Of a stretch of 64,000 nt of DNA, positions 1 through 9,133 are shown in pieces. A program made the translations under genes and the position numbers. Location: positions 124,001 through 188,000 of the forward strand of contig NZ_FPBH01000004.1 in NCBI RefSeq assembly GCF_900116445.1, in the 5' to 3' direction. Positions within the stretch are counted from its first letter, which is position 1, and each line of letters starts with the position of its first letter. A model generated the notes under the pieces. That model saw only the letters and a program-made list of their open reading frames with translations, had not been told where the DNA came from and ran no database searches. The DNA is from Paraburkholderia aspalathi. Lineage in GTDB: Bacteria; Pseudomonadota; Gammaproteobacteria; Burkholderiales; Burkholderiaceae.

Positions 1-858
1 CAATGCCGCCAGCGCGAACAGCCGGTCGAAGATGCGCTTGGGCAGCACGCGCAGATCGGTGATCGGCGAGGCGGCCAGGTTGATCGCCGGCACACCGAGC
101 AGGTCCACCATCGGCTGATTGAAGAGCGTGAGGCTGCGAACGTCCGGAATGAAGCGGATGTTCACGAAGTCATTCTTCAGGTCCATCACGAAGCGATGGA
201 TCGCCTTCTCCTTCGAGATCGGCAGCGCGAGCCACAGTTCGCGAATCGCGCGCTGACGCACTAGTTGAAGCATCCGCGAGTAGTCGCGCTCGACCGGCAC
301 GCCTTCGATCGCATCGCTCGCATCCGGATCTTCATACGGGTTGATCGTGCCCTCCTCGTCGAACAGCACGACGGGGCTAAAGCCAGCTTCCGGGCGGCTG
401 CGCATCTGTTCGATCAGGAAGCGCCCATACGGCGCGCCGCCGACGATCGCCACCGCGCGCTGATTGAAGCCTTCGCGGCGCAGTCCGCGCAGGATCGAAT
501 AGACGATCACCTTGGTGACGATCAGCAGCACGATCGTGGCGATCGCCCAGTAAAACAGCCACAGACGCGACAGGCTGTCCGAACGGTGCAGGCTGAAGCT
601 GATCAGGATGCCGGTGATCTCCACCATCACCCAGCCGCCCGCAACGCGGCACAGCAGGTCGTACAGCGGCTTGCCGCGCCACGACTGATAGATCCCGAGC
701 GCAGGGAAGAACACCACCACGAGCAGGCAGTCGAACGCGAGCGACACGCTTTGGACGTCGTCCAGCCACACCAATTTCCCGCTGTGCACGGCCGTCGCGA
801 TAGCCGCGCCGAGCGCGACCATGGCGATGTCGATGATTCTCGATAGAACGCTCAGCAT
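1..858 (-). CDS. Undecaprenyl-phosphate sugar phosphotransferase (WcaJ/BceB type), 3' end outside the window
   Basis: This is probably the enzyme that starts exopolysaccharide repeat-unit assembly by moving a sugar-1-phosphate from a UDP-sugar to undecaprenyl phosphate at the inner membrane. The first 286 residues are visible and the frame is open to the left edge. The N-terminal half contains several hydrophobic membrane segments (about residues 7-22, 42-54, 70-82 and 97-113). A Rossmann-like middle section begins at RAVAIVGGAPYGR (about residue 128). The last visible residues, KRIFDRLFALAAL, match the start of the bacterial sugar transferase domain, so the catalytic part lies outside the window. 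The start at 858 is the first ATG in frame. It is divergent from the GDP-mannose gene across an AT-rich region. The family call is firm; a role in cepacian-like polymer synthesis is inferred from that neighbour. Confidence 0.82.
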   Translation of the reverse strand, partial: MLSVLSRIIDIAMVALGAAIATAVHSGKLVWLDDVQSVSLAFDCLLVVVFFPALGIYQSWRGKPLYDLLCRVAGGWVMVEITGILISFSLHRSDSLSRLWLFYWAIATIVLLIVTKVIVYSILRGLRREGFNQRAVAIVGGAPYGRFLIEQMRSRPEAGFSPVVLFDEEGTINPYEDPDASDAIEGVPVERDYSRMLQLVRQRAIRELWLALPISKEKAIHRFVMDLKNDFVNIRFIPDVRSLTLFNQPMVDLLGVPAINLAASPITDLRVLPKRIFDRLFALAAL

Positions 859-1505
859 GAGCTGCCCCTCAGTTCGTCAGTCAAGTGCCATCCGTTGGTT
901 GGTTGAATTCCCGTCACACTCATCACGTCCTGCCACCGGGAGCGCAACGCCGGTATTCGCGCCCGCAGATCGATGCGCGGCGCGAAACTGATTGACCCGG
1001 TGTTAATTACCCTGCCGCTTTCCGGATTAAAAAAATTCCTGAACGGACGATCCGGAAAACAGGTGTCGAAATGAGTGAATACCCTTGTACAGGTATAGAT
1101 AAAGCGGTATTAAAATTCGGACTGCAAGACAGCAAAATATCTCAAAATGTATCGGTCATTTTTTCGATATTTTTTCGGAATTTTGCGCGGCAATTGTTAC
1201 CGATTTCGCGTTTGAGAGGCCGGTTTCTTGCCTTTCTGGAAGCGGATGTGAGCCAGGCTGTCCGTTTTCCTACGAAGCTTACGCCCCGCCTTTCGTCCCC
1301 ATTCTGCGTCATTCCGCCGGATAAAAAAATCACCTGTTATTTTTTTCGGGTAATTTTTCTTTTTTAAAAATTGGCCGGACATTTTTTCTTCACGAAACAG
1401 CCAATTTTATTAGACGGTTTATATAGTTTCTATTTAACGCGCTTTTATTCATTCTTTACTTCGTGATAAAACTCGACGCATTCACCCAGCCTCGAGGAGT
1501 CCATC
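859..1505. promoter_or_regulatory. AT-rich divergent control region between two exopolysaccharide genes
   Basis: No convincing gene is present in these 647 bases. The stretch from about 1020 to 1460 is much richer in A and T than the surrounding DNA, with repeated runs of T (for example around 1160-1180 and 1320-1395). It separates two divergently transcribed polysaccharide genes, so it must hold both promoters. I could not fix a -35/-10 pair. AT-rich leaders of this kind are often bound by H-NS-like proteins, but that is inference here. Confidence 0.5.
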
Positions 1506-3059
1506 ATGACAGCTCCGGTTACGGCCACACCTGCCGACACCCGGTCCACGCAAGCTATGCACCTAAACGTCAAGCTCAAAGTTCATCCCGTGATTCTGGC
1601 GGGCGGCTCCGGTACACGCTTGTGGCCGATGTCGCGCGAGCAGCATCCGAAACAGCTGATTGGCCTGCTCGGCGACGACTCGCTGCTGCAGTCGACCACG
1701 CGCCGGCTCGACGGGCTCGAAACGGGCCATCCGCTTGCGGAGCAACTCGTCGTGGTGGCCAATGAAGAACAGCGCTTCACCACAGCCGAGCAATTGCGGA
1801 CGAGCGGCAAGCCGACCCGGCTGATTCTCGAGCCCGCCGGCCGGGATACGGCGCCGGCGCTAACGGTGGCCGCGCTTTCGATCGCCGCGCAGGACGAGGA
1901 CGGCATCATGGTCGTGATGCCCGCCGATCACGCGGTAACCGACAGCGCAGGTTTTCATGCAGCGGTGGCGGCCGGCGTGCAGCATGCGGCAGCCGGCCAT
2001 ATCGTGACGATGGGCATCGTGCCGACGCGTGCGGAAACGGGTTATGGCTACATCCGCATTGGCGCGGCGCTTGGCATGCCTAATGACGCTCGCGCAACGG
2101 ACGGCGATGCGGCCGGAAAGGTCGGCGCGCACAAGCTCGATCGCTTCGTCGAAAAACCGCATCTGGAACTGGCGCAGCGGTATATCGATTCGCAGGAATA
2201 CTGGTGGAACAGCGGCATTTTCATCATGCGCGCCTCGACCTGGCTGAAGGCGATCCGCCACTTCCAGCCGGCGATTTACGAAGCCTGCGATGCGGCCTTC
2301 GCAGGCGGCAAAGCGGACGGCGATTTCTTCCGCCTGCAACGCGACGCGTTCTGCGCCTCGCCGTCGAATTCGATCGACTACGCGGTGATGGAGCAACTGG
2401 GTAACGATCAGACCGCCGCATCCGGCGTGGTTGTGCCGCTGCAAGCGGGCTGGTCGGACGTGGGTTCGTGGGACGCGATCTGGGACATTTCGGAGAAAGA
2501 CGCCGATCGGAACGTGGGGCGCGGCCGCGTGATGTTCGAAGGGGCAAGCTCGACCTTCGCGCATTCGGAAGGACGCCTGATCGCCTGCGTCGGCACGCAG
2601 GATCTCGTGGTGGTCGAAACGGCCGATGCGATTCTGGTCGCGGACAAATCGCGCGTGCAGGACGTCAAGAAAATCGTCGGACGGATTCGCAACGATGGCG
2701 GACTGGAAGCGACCAACCATCGCAAGGTGCATCGCCCGTGGGGCAACTACGATTCCGTCGATACCGGCGAGCGCTTCCAGGTCAAACGCATCGTCGTGAA
2801 ACCGGGTGCGCGACTCTCTCTGCAAATGCATCATCACCGCGCGGAACACTGGATCGTCGTGCGCGGCACCGCACTCGTCACGCGGGGTGAAGAGCGCTTT
2901 ATCGTCTCCGAAAACGAATCAGCTTATATTCCGCTGGGCGTCACTCACCGTCTCGAGAATCCGGGCAAGATGCCGCTCGAAATGATCGAGGTGCAGTCGG
3001 GCTCATATCTCGGCGAAGACGATATCGTGCGCTTCGACGATACGTATGGACGTCAATGA
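1506..3059 (+). CDS. manC: Bifunctional mannose-1-phosphate guanylyltransferase / mannose-6-phosphate isomerase
   Basis: This cytoplasmic enzyme makes GDP-mannose, a precursor for exopolysaccharide or O-antigen. The protein is 517 residues, longer than the usual 470-480 because of about 25 extra N-terminal residues. The nucleotidyltransferase signature VILAGGSGTRLWPMSREQHP lies at residues 29-48. The second, cupin-like isomerase domain starts near residue 400 (HRPWGNYDS) and includes the metal-binding stretch QMHHHRAEHW. The ATG at 1506 has GAGGAG about eight bases upstream. A later ATG at residue 18 is possible. The family is the same as AlgA, ManC and BceA. The divergent sugar transferase supports a role in exopolysaccharide supply. 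Confidence 0.92.
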   Translation: MTAPVTATPADTRSTQAMHLNVKLKVHPVILAGGSGTRLWPMSREQHPKQLIGLLGDDSLLQSTTRRLDGLETGHPLAEQLVVVANEEQRFTTAEQLRTSGKPTRLILEPAGRDTAPALTVAALSIAAQDEDGIMVVMPADHAVTDSAGFHAAVAAGVQHAAAGHIVTMGIVPTRAETGYGYIRIGAALGMPNDARATDGDAAGKVGAHKLDRFVEKPHLELAQRYIDSQEYWWNSGIFIMRASTWLKAIRHFQPAIYEACDAAFAGGKADGDFFRLQRDAFCASPSNSIDYAVMEQLGNDQTAASGVVVPLQAGWSDVGSWDAIWDISEKDADRNVGRGRVMFEGASSTFAHSEGRLIACVGTQDLVVVETADAILVADKSRVQDVKKIVGRIRNDGGLEATNHRKVHRPWGNYDSVDTGERFQVKRIVVKPGARLSLQMHHHRAEHWIVVRGTALVTRGEERFIVSENESAYIPLGVTHRLENPGKMPLEMIEVQSGSYLGEDDIVRFDDTYGRQ

Positions 3060-3139
3060 TTCACAACGAATGAAGCGGGAACCTGCGGCTGTTGCTCCTG
3101 ACGGCCGCGGGGGTATTGCTGTATCGCTAACCGCCGTGC

Positions 3140-4324
3140 TCACCCCGCATGGGAGATGAGTTCTGGATAGGACGGAAAACGATCTGATGCACTGCTTTCG
3201 GTTGCGGTTGCAGGTGCGGCCGGTTCGCTGGGATAACGGCGCAGCGGTCCACGGAATGCATTGAGCGGACCGTGCAAAGGCCCACCGTGATTCACCGCGA
3301 CCGGCTCCGGCACATGACGCATGGCCGGCAACGGACGCGCCGCTGCAGCAGCCGCCGCAGTGGCATTCACTGCAGGTGCGGCCTCGGCTGCAGCCTGCGT
3401 ACGGCATTCACGGTCGATCCACTGCCGCGCCCATTCGAGCGCGTATTCCTCCGCCGCGTCGGCCTCGGCAAAGCGCGGGCCCACGAGGCCGGAACGCTCG
3501 ACGCGTTTGCCGTCCTTCATGATCTCAGCCCACGCGCGATACATGGCGTTGGGCACCTGCTCCGCCGCAACGTAGATCACATAGCCGCGCCGGTCGGCGA
3601 CCTGCGTGCCGCGTGGCGCGAGGCTCATCGACAGCGAGCTGCGCTGCTGATCTTCAAACTGTTGCGTGCGGCGTGCCGACGTGATGGCCGAATCCAGGCT
3701 GTGCATTGCCGCGCCCACCGCCCGTGCTTCTTCCATGCTTTGCAGACCGGCGCGCATGACGGGCCGGTGCGCAGGTGGCGCGGATGTCGAGCTGGCCGAA
3801 GGTGTACGCGACACCGGCGGCGCGTTTGTCATACCCGTCGTCATGCCCGACAACTGGCGCGTGATATCGGCGAACGGATCCGCCGAACGCCAGTTGCTCA
3901 GGCTGCTCGATACGCCGGGCGCCTGCCACGATTCGGGGCTCTTCCACGACACACCACGCAGACCTTCGTCGCGCACACTAGGGGTTTCGGCTACCGGTGC
4001 TGCCGGTTTGGCCGCGACAGGCGGCGCCGGTTGCGGGACGTACGCGAAGGTACGCCCGGTTTTGGACAACAGCCGAACCATCTCGAGCAGCGTGCCGTTT
4101 AACTGCCATTCTTCAAAACGGCGCCGGCATGTAGGACCTGACGGATAGCGGCCCGGCAGTTTCGACCAGGGTTCGCCAGTTGTCAGGATCCACAGAACGG
4201 CATTCGCCACGATACGCGGTTCGGCGCGGGGCCGGCCGCGTCGGTTCAGACGGACGGCCGGCTCATCAGAGACAAGCGCTGCCAGCAGCGCCCATTCGTC
4301 ATTGCTTAGCTCATCGAAAAACAT
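3140..4324 (-). CDS. Transposase-type DNA-binding head (DUF4096-like) fused to a long non-transposase tail
   Basis: The function is unknown. The first 85 residues (start MFFDELSNDEWALLAALV, then RRGRPRAEPRIVANAVLWIL and WSKLPGRYPSG) match the N-terminal helix-turn-helix region of IS5/IS4-type transposases. No DDE catalytic domain follows. Instead there is a proline/alanine/serine-rich, probably disordered segment (about residues 95-235), a compact region beginning GYVIYVAAEQVPNAMYRAW (about residues 247-307), and another low-complexity tail. Length is 394 residues. I chose the start at 4324 because GGAGAAA sits upstream; an ATG at 4387 is in frame but has no such site. The frame is intact and I saw no terminal inverted repeats, so it looks like a kept gene and not a dying insertion sequence. 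A role as a DNA-binding regulator is a guess. Confidence 0.7.
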   Translation of the reverse strand: MFFDELSNDEWALLAALVSDEPAVRLNRRGRPRAEPRIVANAVLWILTTGEPWSKLPGRYPSGPTCRRRFEEWQLNGTLLEMVRLLSKTGRTFAYVPQPAPPVAAKPAAPVAETPSVRDEGLRGVSWKSPESWQAPGVSSSLSNWRSADPFADITRQLSGMTTGMTNAPPVSRTPSASSTSAPPAHRPVMRAGLQSMEEARAVGAAMHSLDSAITSARRTQQFEDQQRSSLSMSLAPRGTQVADRRGYVIYVAAEQVPNAMYRAWAEIMKDGKRVERSGLVGPRFAEADAAEEYALEWARQWIDRECRTQAAAEAAPAVNATAAAAAAARPLPAMRHVPEPVAVNHGGPLHGPLNAFRGPLRRYPSEPAAPATATESSASDRFPSYPELISHAG

Positions 4325-4907
4325 TGGGTTTTCTCCACGCAGCCTGGCCGGGCCGCGGCTTTGGGCGGCCACGGATTCAACTTTCACGATCCGTGTGCAG
4401 CCCGCGGTTGCACAAATATGTTTTGTACGTTCTGTTTGCGGGTCAATAGCGCACTGGGTTAGTGCGGTTTGTCCCTATTGCGAAGCACAAAACGTGGTCT
4501 CACTCGTGCATGGGAGAATTTGTGCACGAAGCATACCACCACCAGGGTTTGCGTGAATATGATTGAGACAAGTGTTACGGATGGAAACAATCTTGTCCTT
4601 TTTGCTGCGTCATTTCTCGTATTGCCGTAACAGAACTGCCGTCGGTTCCGGCGCCGAAAGACGCTGTTGCACAGCACAACAGCGCGGCAACGATGGCGAA
4701 TTGCGTTTACGAAATTTATATTTGAGCCACAACGCATTTCGATGCATTTTGATGGCATTTCCGCCTGGCTGCGGGATGCCTGGGCGCAGTGTTTTGGCAG
4801 CAACTGGGTGACATCGAGGTGCGATTGCCGTCGAAGCGAACACAGCGCTTCTTCATGCCGTTCGCATTCCTCTCGACGCCGCGCGAGCGCGGCGGTTTGG
4901 TTTGCTT
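4325..4907. other. Long intergenic stretch with no recognised gene
   Basis: These 583 bases separate the transposase-headed protein and the YciI-like gene, both on the minus strand. Short open frames occur on both strands but none has a good ribosome binding site or a recognisable product. The composition is less GC-rich than in neighbouring genes. The promoter of the gene that starts at 4324 should lie at its left end. I see no tRNA, terminator or repeat. Confidence 0.4.
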
Positions 4908-5204
4908 CTAACGCACGGGGTTCGCCGCGCCCTCACCCACCACGGTCATCCATGGGCGTACGCGCCAGCGCGTCACGAGCCCCGCGAGCACATACGGATC
5001 GGCTCTGGCAAAGGCTTCGGCGGCTTCGGGCGTGTCACCTTTGAAGAGCAGCACGGCCGTGTCCACAGGCTCGGTCAAGGCTCCGCCCAGTTGCAATTCA
5101 CCGCGCTCGGTGGCCGCCCAGGCGAGCGCCAGATGGGCGTCGCGATACGTGCCACGCCTCTCGAGGTAGTCCGGCACGAGGTCATACATCAACAGGTAGT
5201 GCAT
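4908..5204 (-). CDS. YciI-like family protein
   Basis: This is a small cytoplasmic protein of 98 residues, the usual size for the YCII family. It starts MHYLLMYDL and shows the expected alternation of short beta strands with a conserved acidic/Arg region (YLERRGTYRDAHLALAW) and a later FARADPYV stretch, typical of the ferredoxin-like fold. The family is often a single-domain enzyme of uncertain reaction, related to dehydrochlorinase-like proteins, so no substrate can be given. The start at 5204 has GGAGGC upstream on the minus strand. It stands alone between two long non-coding stretches. Confidence 0.8.
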   Translation of the reverse strand: MHYLLMYDLVPDYLERRGTYRDAHLALAWAATERGELQLGGALTEPVDTAVLLFKGDTPEAAEAFARADPYVLAGLVTRWRVRPWMTVVGEGAANPVR

Positions 5205-5652
5205 GGCGAGCCTCCTTTGGCTTGCGTGACTGGGACGACGGGCGGCGCATCTGCGCGGGAATTTCCGTCAAGATTACCCCTGCGATCTTCAACGGGATTT
5301 TCTGCCGATTTCCTATTCATTTGCACCTGCAGCAATGCAAATTGGATGTTTAGAATTTGATCGCCCATATGGAATGACGACGGCCTAATTCATTTGCATA
5401 CGCCTTACCAATTAATCCGGATTGCATAACTTATTCTTGCACTGCCGTGATTCGGCCGTTTTATCGCCCGGGAGCGCCGCCAACCCCGCTCCGTAGGGGA
5501 AAACCAGCGTGCTCGCGTGTCAACCGGAATGGCATTCCGTCCGTTCTGGCAGACAGCATTTGCCATAATGGACGTGCCGAGGGGTCCTGGACGCCGTTGA
5601 CGCCCACGCGCATGAACGACCAAAAACGTTTTCACCACCGATGGAGTGTCAC
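5205..5652. other. Intergenic stretch upstream of psiF, no gene recognised
   Basis: These 448 bases lie between the divergently oriented YciI-like gene and psiF, so they should carry both promoters. The part around 5290-5420 is AT-richer than average. I looked for PhoB-box-like direct repeats that would suit a phosphate-starvation gene and found none I would defend. Short open frames here look accidental. Confidence 0.4.
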
Positions 5653-5949
5653 ATGAAAATCCAATCCGCTATCGCTGCGCTGGTGCTGGGTACTGTCCTC
5701 GTTTCGCCGGTGTTCGCGCAGAACAGCCAGCAAACGAAAATGGCTGACTGCAACAAGCAGGCTGCCGACAAGAAAGGCGACGACCGCAAGGCTTTCATGA
5801 AGACCTGCCTGTCCGCGAAGCCGGCTGCCGCAGCGCCAATGAGCCAGCAGGACAAGATGAAGGCGTGTAACACGCAAGCGGCCGGCAAGAAAGGCGACGA
5901 CCGTAAAGCCTTCATGAAGACCTGCCTGTCGTCCGCACCGGCTAACTAA
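5653..5949 (+). CDS. psiF: PsiF-repeat exported protein
   Basis: This is a small periplasmic protein of 98 residues with an N-terminal signal peptide (MKIQSAIAALVLGTVLVSPVFA). It is followed by two nearly identical PsiF units, each with Cys, Lys-rich KKGDDRKAFMKTCLS and a second Cys. In E. coli psiF is phosphate-starvation inducible but its job is unknown. The start at 5653 is preferred over an ATG at 5641, because GGAG lies between them at the right distance. Each unit has two cysteines, which suggests disulfides in the periplasm. A GC-rich hairpin follows at 6010-6032. Confidence 0.88.
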   Translation: MKIQSAIAALVLGTVLVSPVFAQNSQQTKMADCNKQAADKKGDDRKAFMKTCLSAKPAAAAPMSQQDKMKACNTQAAGKKGDDRKAFMKTCLSSAPAN

Positions 5950-6009
5950 ACACGAGGCAATCGGCGCGGGCCCCACGTCACGCGCCTCGCCGCGTAATGC
6001 TCGAACAGA

Positions 6010-6032
6010 GCCGCGCCGTTTTCCGGCGCGGC
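6010..6032 (+). terminator. Possible terminator hairpin after psiF
   Basis: A 9-bp GC-rich perfect stem (GCCGCGCCG / CGGCGCGGC) with a five-base loop lies 61 bases after the psiF stop. The T-run that should follow is weak, so it may be only a pause or an mRNA-stabilising hairpin. Confidence 0.45.
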
Positions 6033-6241
6033 CTTAGCCTTCCTTCTGTCCCGACGCCTGCGCTCTCTCGCCGCTGATCTCCAGGCGGCCGCCCTCGCGC
6101 TACCTCTCCCTTCGCAGCCCATCCGCGCGAACGCGCCGTTTTTCTTCTATGATGGCTGCGGAGACGGCCCACCCCCATACACAACATTAGACGGGCCGCC
6201 ATCTTGTCGTTGGTGCTGCAGAGCATCGATCGGAGGCAAGG

Positions 6242-6688
6242 ATGGTATCGAAGCATAAAAACCGCTGGTTGAGGCGGTGGTTGGTCGTCATCATTTTCTG
6301 GGCCGTGCCCGTGGCGATCGTTGCAGTCAGCGAGATCCGGGAGGAAATGGCGTATAACGCCGTCGACCTCGACCGTGCGCTGACCACCTGGAATTTCACC
6401 GACGCACAACGCGCCGCCGGCGCGCCCGCGCGCTGCCACGGCAAGCCCGACGAGGCGCAAGCCGCCGGCTGTCCGGCCGATGTGCTGGCGGCCAATGCGC
6501 CCCGCCAGCAGGACGCCCGCAACGAATACAGCGTGCGCCGCTCCACGCTTATGGGTTACCTCTGGCATGCGTTCGTCGGCTACTGGATCGTGCCGGCCGT
6601 CACGCTGTTCCTGATCGGCGTATTGATCGGCATGATTCGCCGCGTGCTGCGGCGCCCGCCGGTCAAAAGTCCGGCAAACCATGGGTGA
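6242..6688 (+). CDS. Small two-span membrane protein of unknown function
   Basis: I do not recognise this 148-residue protein. A basic N terminus (KHKNRWLRRW) leads into a membrane segment at about residues 13-29 (LVVIIFWAVPVAIVAVS). A polar middle loop of roughly 75 residues holds two cysteines (ARCHGKP and AAGCPAD). A second membrane segment follows at about residues 113-130 (WIVPAVTLFLIGVLIGM), ending in a basic tail. The loop would sit in the periplasm, where the two cysteines could form a disulfide. GGAGG lies just before the ATG. It appears to be a single-gene unit. Confidence 0.65.
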   Translation: MVSKHKNRWLRRWLVVIIFWAVPVAIVAVSEIREEMAYNAVDLDRALTTWNFTDAQRAAGAPARCHGKPDEAQAAGCPADVLAANAPRQQDARNEYSVRRSTLMGYLWHAFVGYWIVPAVTLFLIGVLIGMIRRVLRRPPVKSPANHG

Positions 6689-7055
6689 GGACGCGGGTGC
6701 GAATGCAGCGTCGAGGCAACACTTTCAATTCGATTTCAATGCGAATCGTGGACGCGGAAAATCGGTAAAAACCGGTCTTCGATACGGTTTCAACCCGGCC
6801 GCCGATGAGCCGGTCCCTGGGCGATTCGATTCGCCGGAAGCCCATTCGAAGGCGCTGTCCGAGCGTCTTTCAACGCCCTCCCGCCACCGGTCAAAATTAC
6901 AGCAGCGCGCCTGGCGATGGCTCGCAAACCCCCGCCCCGCAAGGCTTTTCGCCGAACGACGAAGTACGCTCTTCACGCTTGCGTGTGATATAACTTAAAA
7001 GCAGCCCGGCAACACCATATGAGGTTGCGCCCAGGAACCATGATGGAGAAAAACG
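6689..7055. other. Intergenic stretch upstream of the SYLF lipoprotein gene
   Basis: These 367 bases hold no convincing gene. Close to the right end an AT-rich TATAAC (about 6985-6990) could be the -10 element of the downstream lipoprotein gene, but I find no matching -35 at normal spacing, so it remains a weak guess. Confidence 0.35.
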
Positions 7056-7643
7056 ATGCAAAGACGAAACTTCATGCTGAAGACTACCGCTGCGCTCGCT
7101 TTCGGAGGCCTTGCACTCGCTGGTTGTACGACTAACAGCGGCAACCCCAACACCCCCTCCACAGATGCCTCCAAACGCCAGTCGATCGACGCCAGTGTCG
7201 ACGGCACCATGTCGCGCCTGTTCACGACCGTGAAGGGTTCGCGCGAACTCGTATCCAAGGCGCGCGGCGTCCTGGTGTTCCCGTCGGTACTGCAGGTGGG
7301 CTTCATCGTCGGCGGCCAGTATGGCGAAGGTGCGCTGCGCGTAGGCGGCGGCACGGTCGGCTACTACAGCACGGTTTCCGGCTCGTTCGGTCTGCAGGCG
7401 GGCGCGCAATCGAAGGCCATCATCTTCCTGTTCATGACGCAGGACTCGCTCGACTCATTCCGCAATGCCGACGGCTGGTCCGCGGGCGGCGACGCCTCCG
7501 TCGCGTTGGTGAAGATGGGCGCCAACGGCGCGATCGACACGACCACGGCAACGGCCCCGGTCGAAGTATTCATTTTGACCAATGCCGGCCTGATGGCCGA
7601 TGTCTCGCTGCAGGGCACCAAGGTAACGCGCCTGAAGATCTAG
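7056..7643 (+). CDS. SYLF/YSC84-domain lipoprotein
   Basis: This is a lipoprotein of 195 residues anchored in the envelope. The signal peptide MQRRNFMLKTTAALAFGGLA ends in a lipobox LAGC near residue 24. After a short linker, the SYLF (lipid-binding, Ysc84-like) domain covers most of the chain, with typical phrases AKGVLVFPSVLQVGFIVGG-like (here ARGVLVFPSV) and the glycine-rich YGEGALRVGGGTVGYY. The family binds phosphoinositides in eukaryotes; the ligand in bacteria is not known. GGAG precedes the ATG. A strong hairpin terminator follows at 7703-7741, so it is probably monocistronic. Confidence 0.88.
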   Translation: MQRRNFMLKTTAALAFGGLALAGCTTNSGNPNTPSTDASKRQSIDASVDGTMSRLFTTVKGSRELVSKARGVLVFPSVLQVGFIVGGQYGEGALRVGGGTVGYYSTVSGSFGLQAGAQSKAIIFLFMTQDSLDSFRNADGWSAGGDASVALVKMGANGAIDTTTATAPVEVFILTNAGLMADVSLQGTKVTRLKI

Positions 7644-7702
7644 GCGCGCGGTCCTGCGCTGTCCCGCGCGGTCCGGTTGCCGACCCCAGGCACAGCGGCA
7701 AT

Positions 7703-7741
7703 AAAAAAACGGCGATGCGTAGTGCACATCGCCGTTTTTTT
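7703..7741. terminator. Bidirectional rho-independent terminator
   Basis: A 15-bp perfect inverted repeat (7703-7717 with 7727-7741) has a GC-rich core CGGCGATG, a nine-base loop and A and T runs on both sides. It sits between two convergent genes, the SYLF lipoprotein (plus) and the GT4 glycosyltransferase (minus), and can stop transcription from both. Confidence 0.9.
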
Positions 7742-7772
7742 CAGACCGCCGTGCGGGCCGGTTTTACGCCGC

Positions 7773-8840
7773 TCAACTCCCCGACGTATCGATCACCTTG
7801 AAGCGCGAACGCTTCTGCGCGCGAATCACCGACTGATACGCATCCACATACTGCTGCGCCATCCGGTGCGACGTGAAGCGCTCTTCGAAGCGTTGCCGCA
7901 CGCCCGCCCGCGGCATCTTATGCAGGCGATTGACCGCCGCCACCGCGCCGATCTCATCTTCGACGATAAAGCCCGTCACGCCGTCGTCGAGCACTTCCGG
8001 CACCGAGCCGCGGTTAAACGCAATCACCGGCGTGCCGCACGCCATCGCTTCGATCATGACGAGGCCAAACGGCTCCGGCCAGTCGATCGGGAAAAGCAGC
8101 GCATGCGCGCCGGATAGAAACTCGGCCTTCTGGTTATCCGCGATCTCACCGATGAATTCGACATGCGGCAAGTCCAGCAACGGCCGGATTTCGCGCTCGA
8201 AGTATTCGCGGTCGGCAGAGTCCACTTTCGCGGCAATGCGAATCTGCATGCCGCAGCGTCCGGCAATCCGGATCGCGGTATCGACACGCTTTTCCGGCGA
8301 GATACGGCCGAGAAACGCGAGGTACTTCTGCTCGACCGGTTGCGGCGTGTAGAGCTGCTCCGGCAGACCGTGATAGACGGTGGTAAGCCACTTGGCCTGC
8401 GGCAAGGGATGACGCTGCGCATTCGAAATCGAGATTACGGGCGCGGTGTTGAAGGTGTCGAACACCGGCTGTTGCTCGGGCAAATCGAGCCGGCCATGCA
8501 TCGTCGTGACGAAGGGTGTCTCCTGGCGCTTGAAGACCGAAAACGAGTAATAGTCGAGGTGAAAATGCAGCACGTCGAAGTTTTCGGCCTGGCGGCGCAC
8601 CAGTTCCATCAACAGCATATGGGGCGCAATGCGGTCGCGGATACCCGGGTCCAGACGCAGCGCGCGCGGCCAGACGGCTTCGAGCTTCGCGCTCGTAACG
8701 GAGTCGCCGCTCGCGAACAGCGTCACGTCATGGCCGAGATCGACCAGCGCCTCGGTGATATAGGACACGACGCGCTCCGTGCCGCCGTATAGCTTCGGCG
8801 GCACCGATTCGGTCAGAGGGGCGATCTGCGCAATCTTCAT
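7773..8840 (-). CDS. Family 4 glycosyltransferase
   Basis: This is a GT-B fold, retaining sugar transferase of 355 residues acting at the cytoplasmic side. The acceptor-side motif PPKLYGGTERVV is near residue 16. The C-terminal donor domain contains PEPFGLVMIEAMACGTPVIA with the EX7E pair typical of GT4, followed by GSVPEV. The start at 8840 is chosen because GGAG lies upstream and the protein then begins MKIAQIAPLTESVPP like its relatives; an upstream ATG at 8873 has no support. The acceptor is unknown. It lies downstream of the ATPase and trehalose synthase genes on the same strand, but gaps of 293 and 67 bases make an operon uncertain. Confidence 0.85.
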   Translation of the reverse strand: MKIAQIAPLTESVPPKLYGGTERVVSYITEALVDLGHDVTLFASGDSVTSAKLEAVWPRALRLDPGIRDRIAPHMLLMELVRRQAENFDVLHFHLDYYSFSVFKRQETPFVTTMHGRLDLPEQQPVFDTFNTAPVISISNAQRHPLPQAKWLTTVYHGLPEQLYTPQPVEQKYLAFLGRISPEKRVDTAIRIAGRCGMQIRIAAKVDSADREYFEREIRPLLDLPHVEFIGEIADNQKAEFLSGAHALLFPIDWPEPFGLVMIEAMACGTPVIAFNRGSVPEVLDDGVTGFIVEDEIGAVAAVNRLHKMPRAGVRQRFEERFTSHRMAQQYVDAYQSVIRAQKRSRFKVIDTSGS

Positions 8841-9133
8841 ATTTTGTCTCCGTGAACTGACGGCTCGCGCCAATGGCGGTGCACGTCAGCGGCGCTGCTT
8901 ATGACAGCGCCGGTCCTTCTCCATCAATGCAGTGGACGCCGGGCGTCCGCCTGCACCATCCGCATCACACCATTATTCACCAGGGTGGAACAAAAAGCCC
9001 CTAGCCTTGCAATTCCTGTGCGCTGTTACATTCAGCTTACATCCGATGGCGTGCCTATTATCCGCTCAGGTCCGTAGCTTAGGCCCGGGTAGCTCGCTTG
9101 CCTGTTGCCCTTGGCCGGATCGCCTCGCCACGG

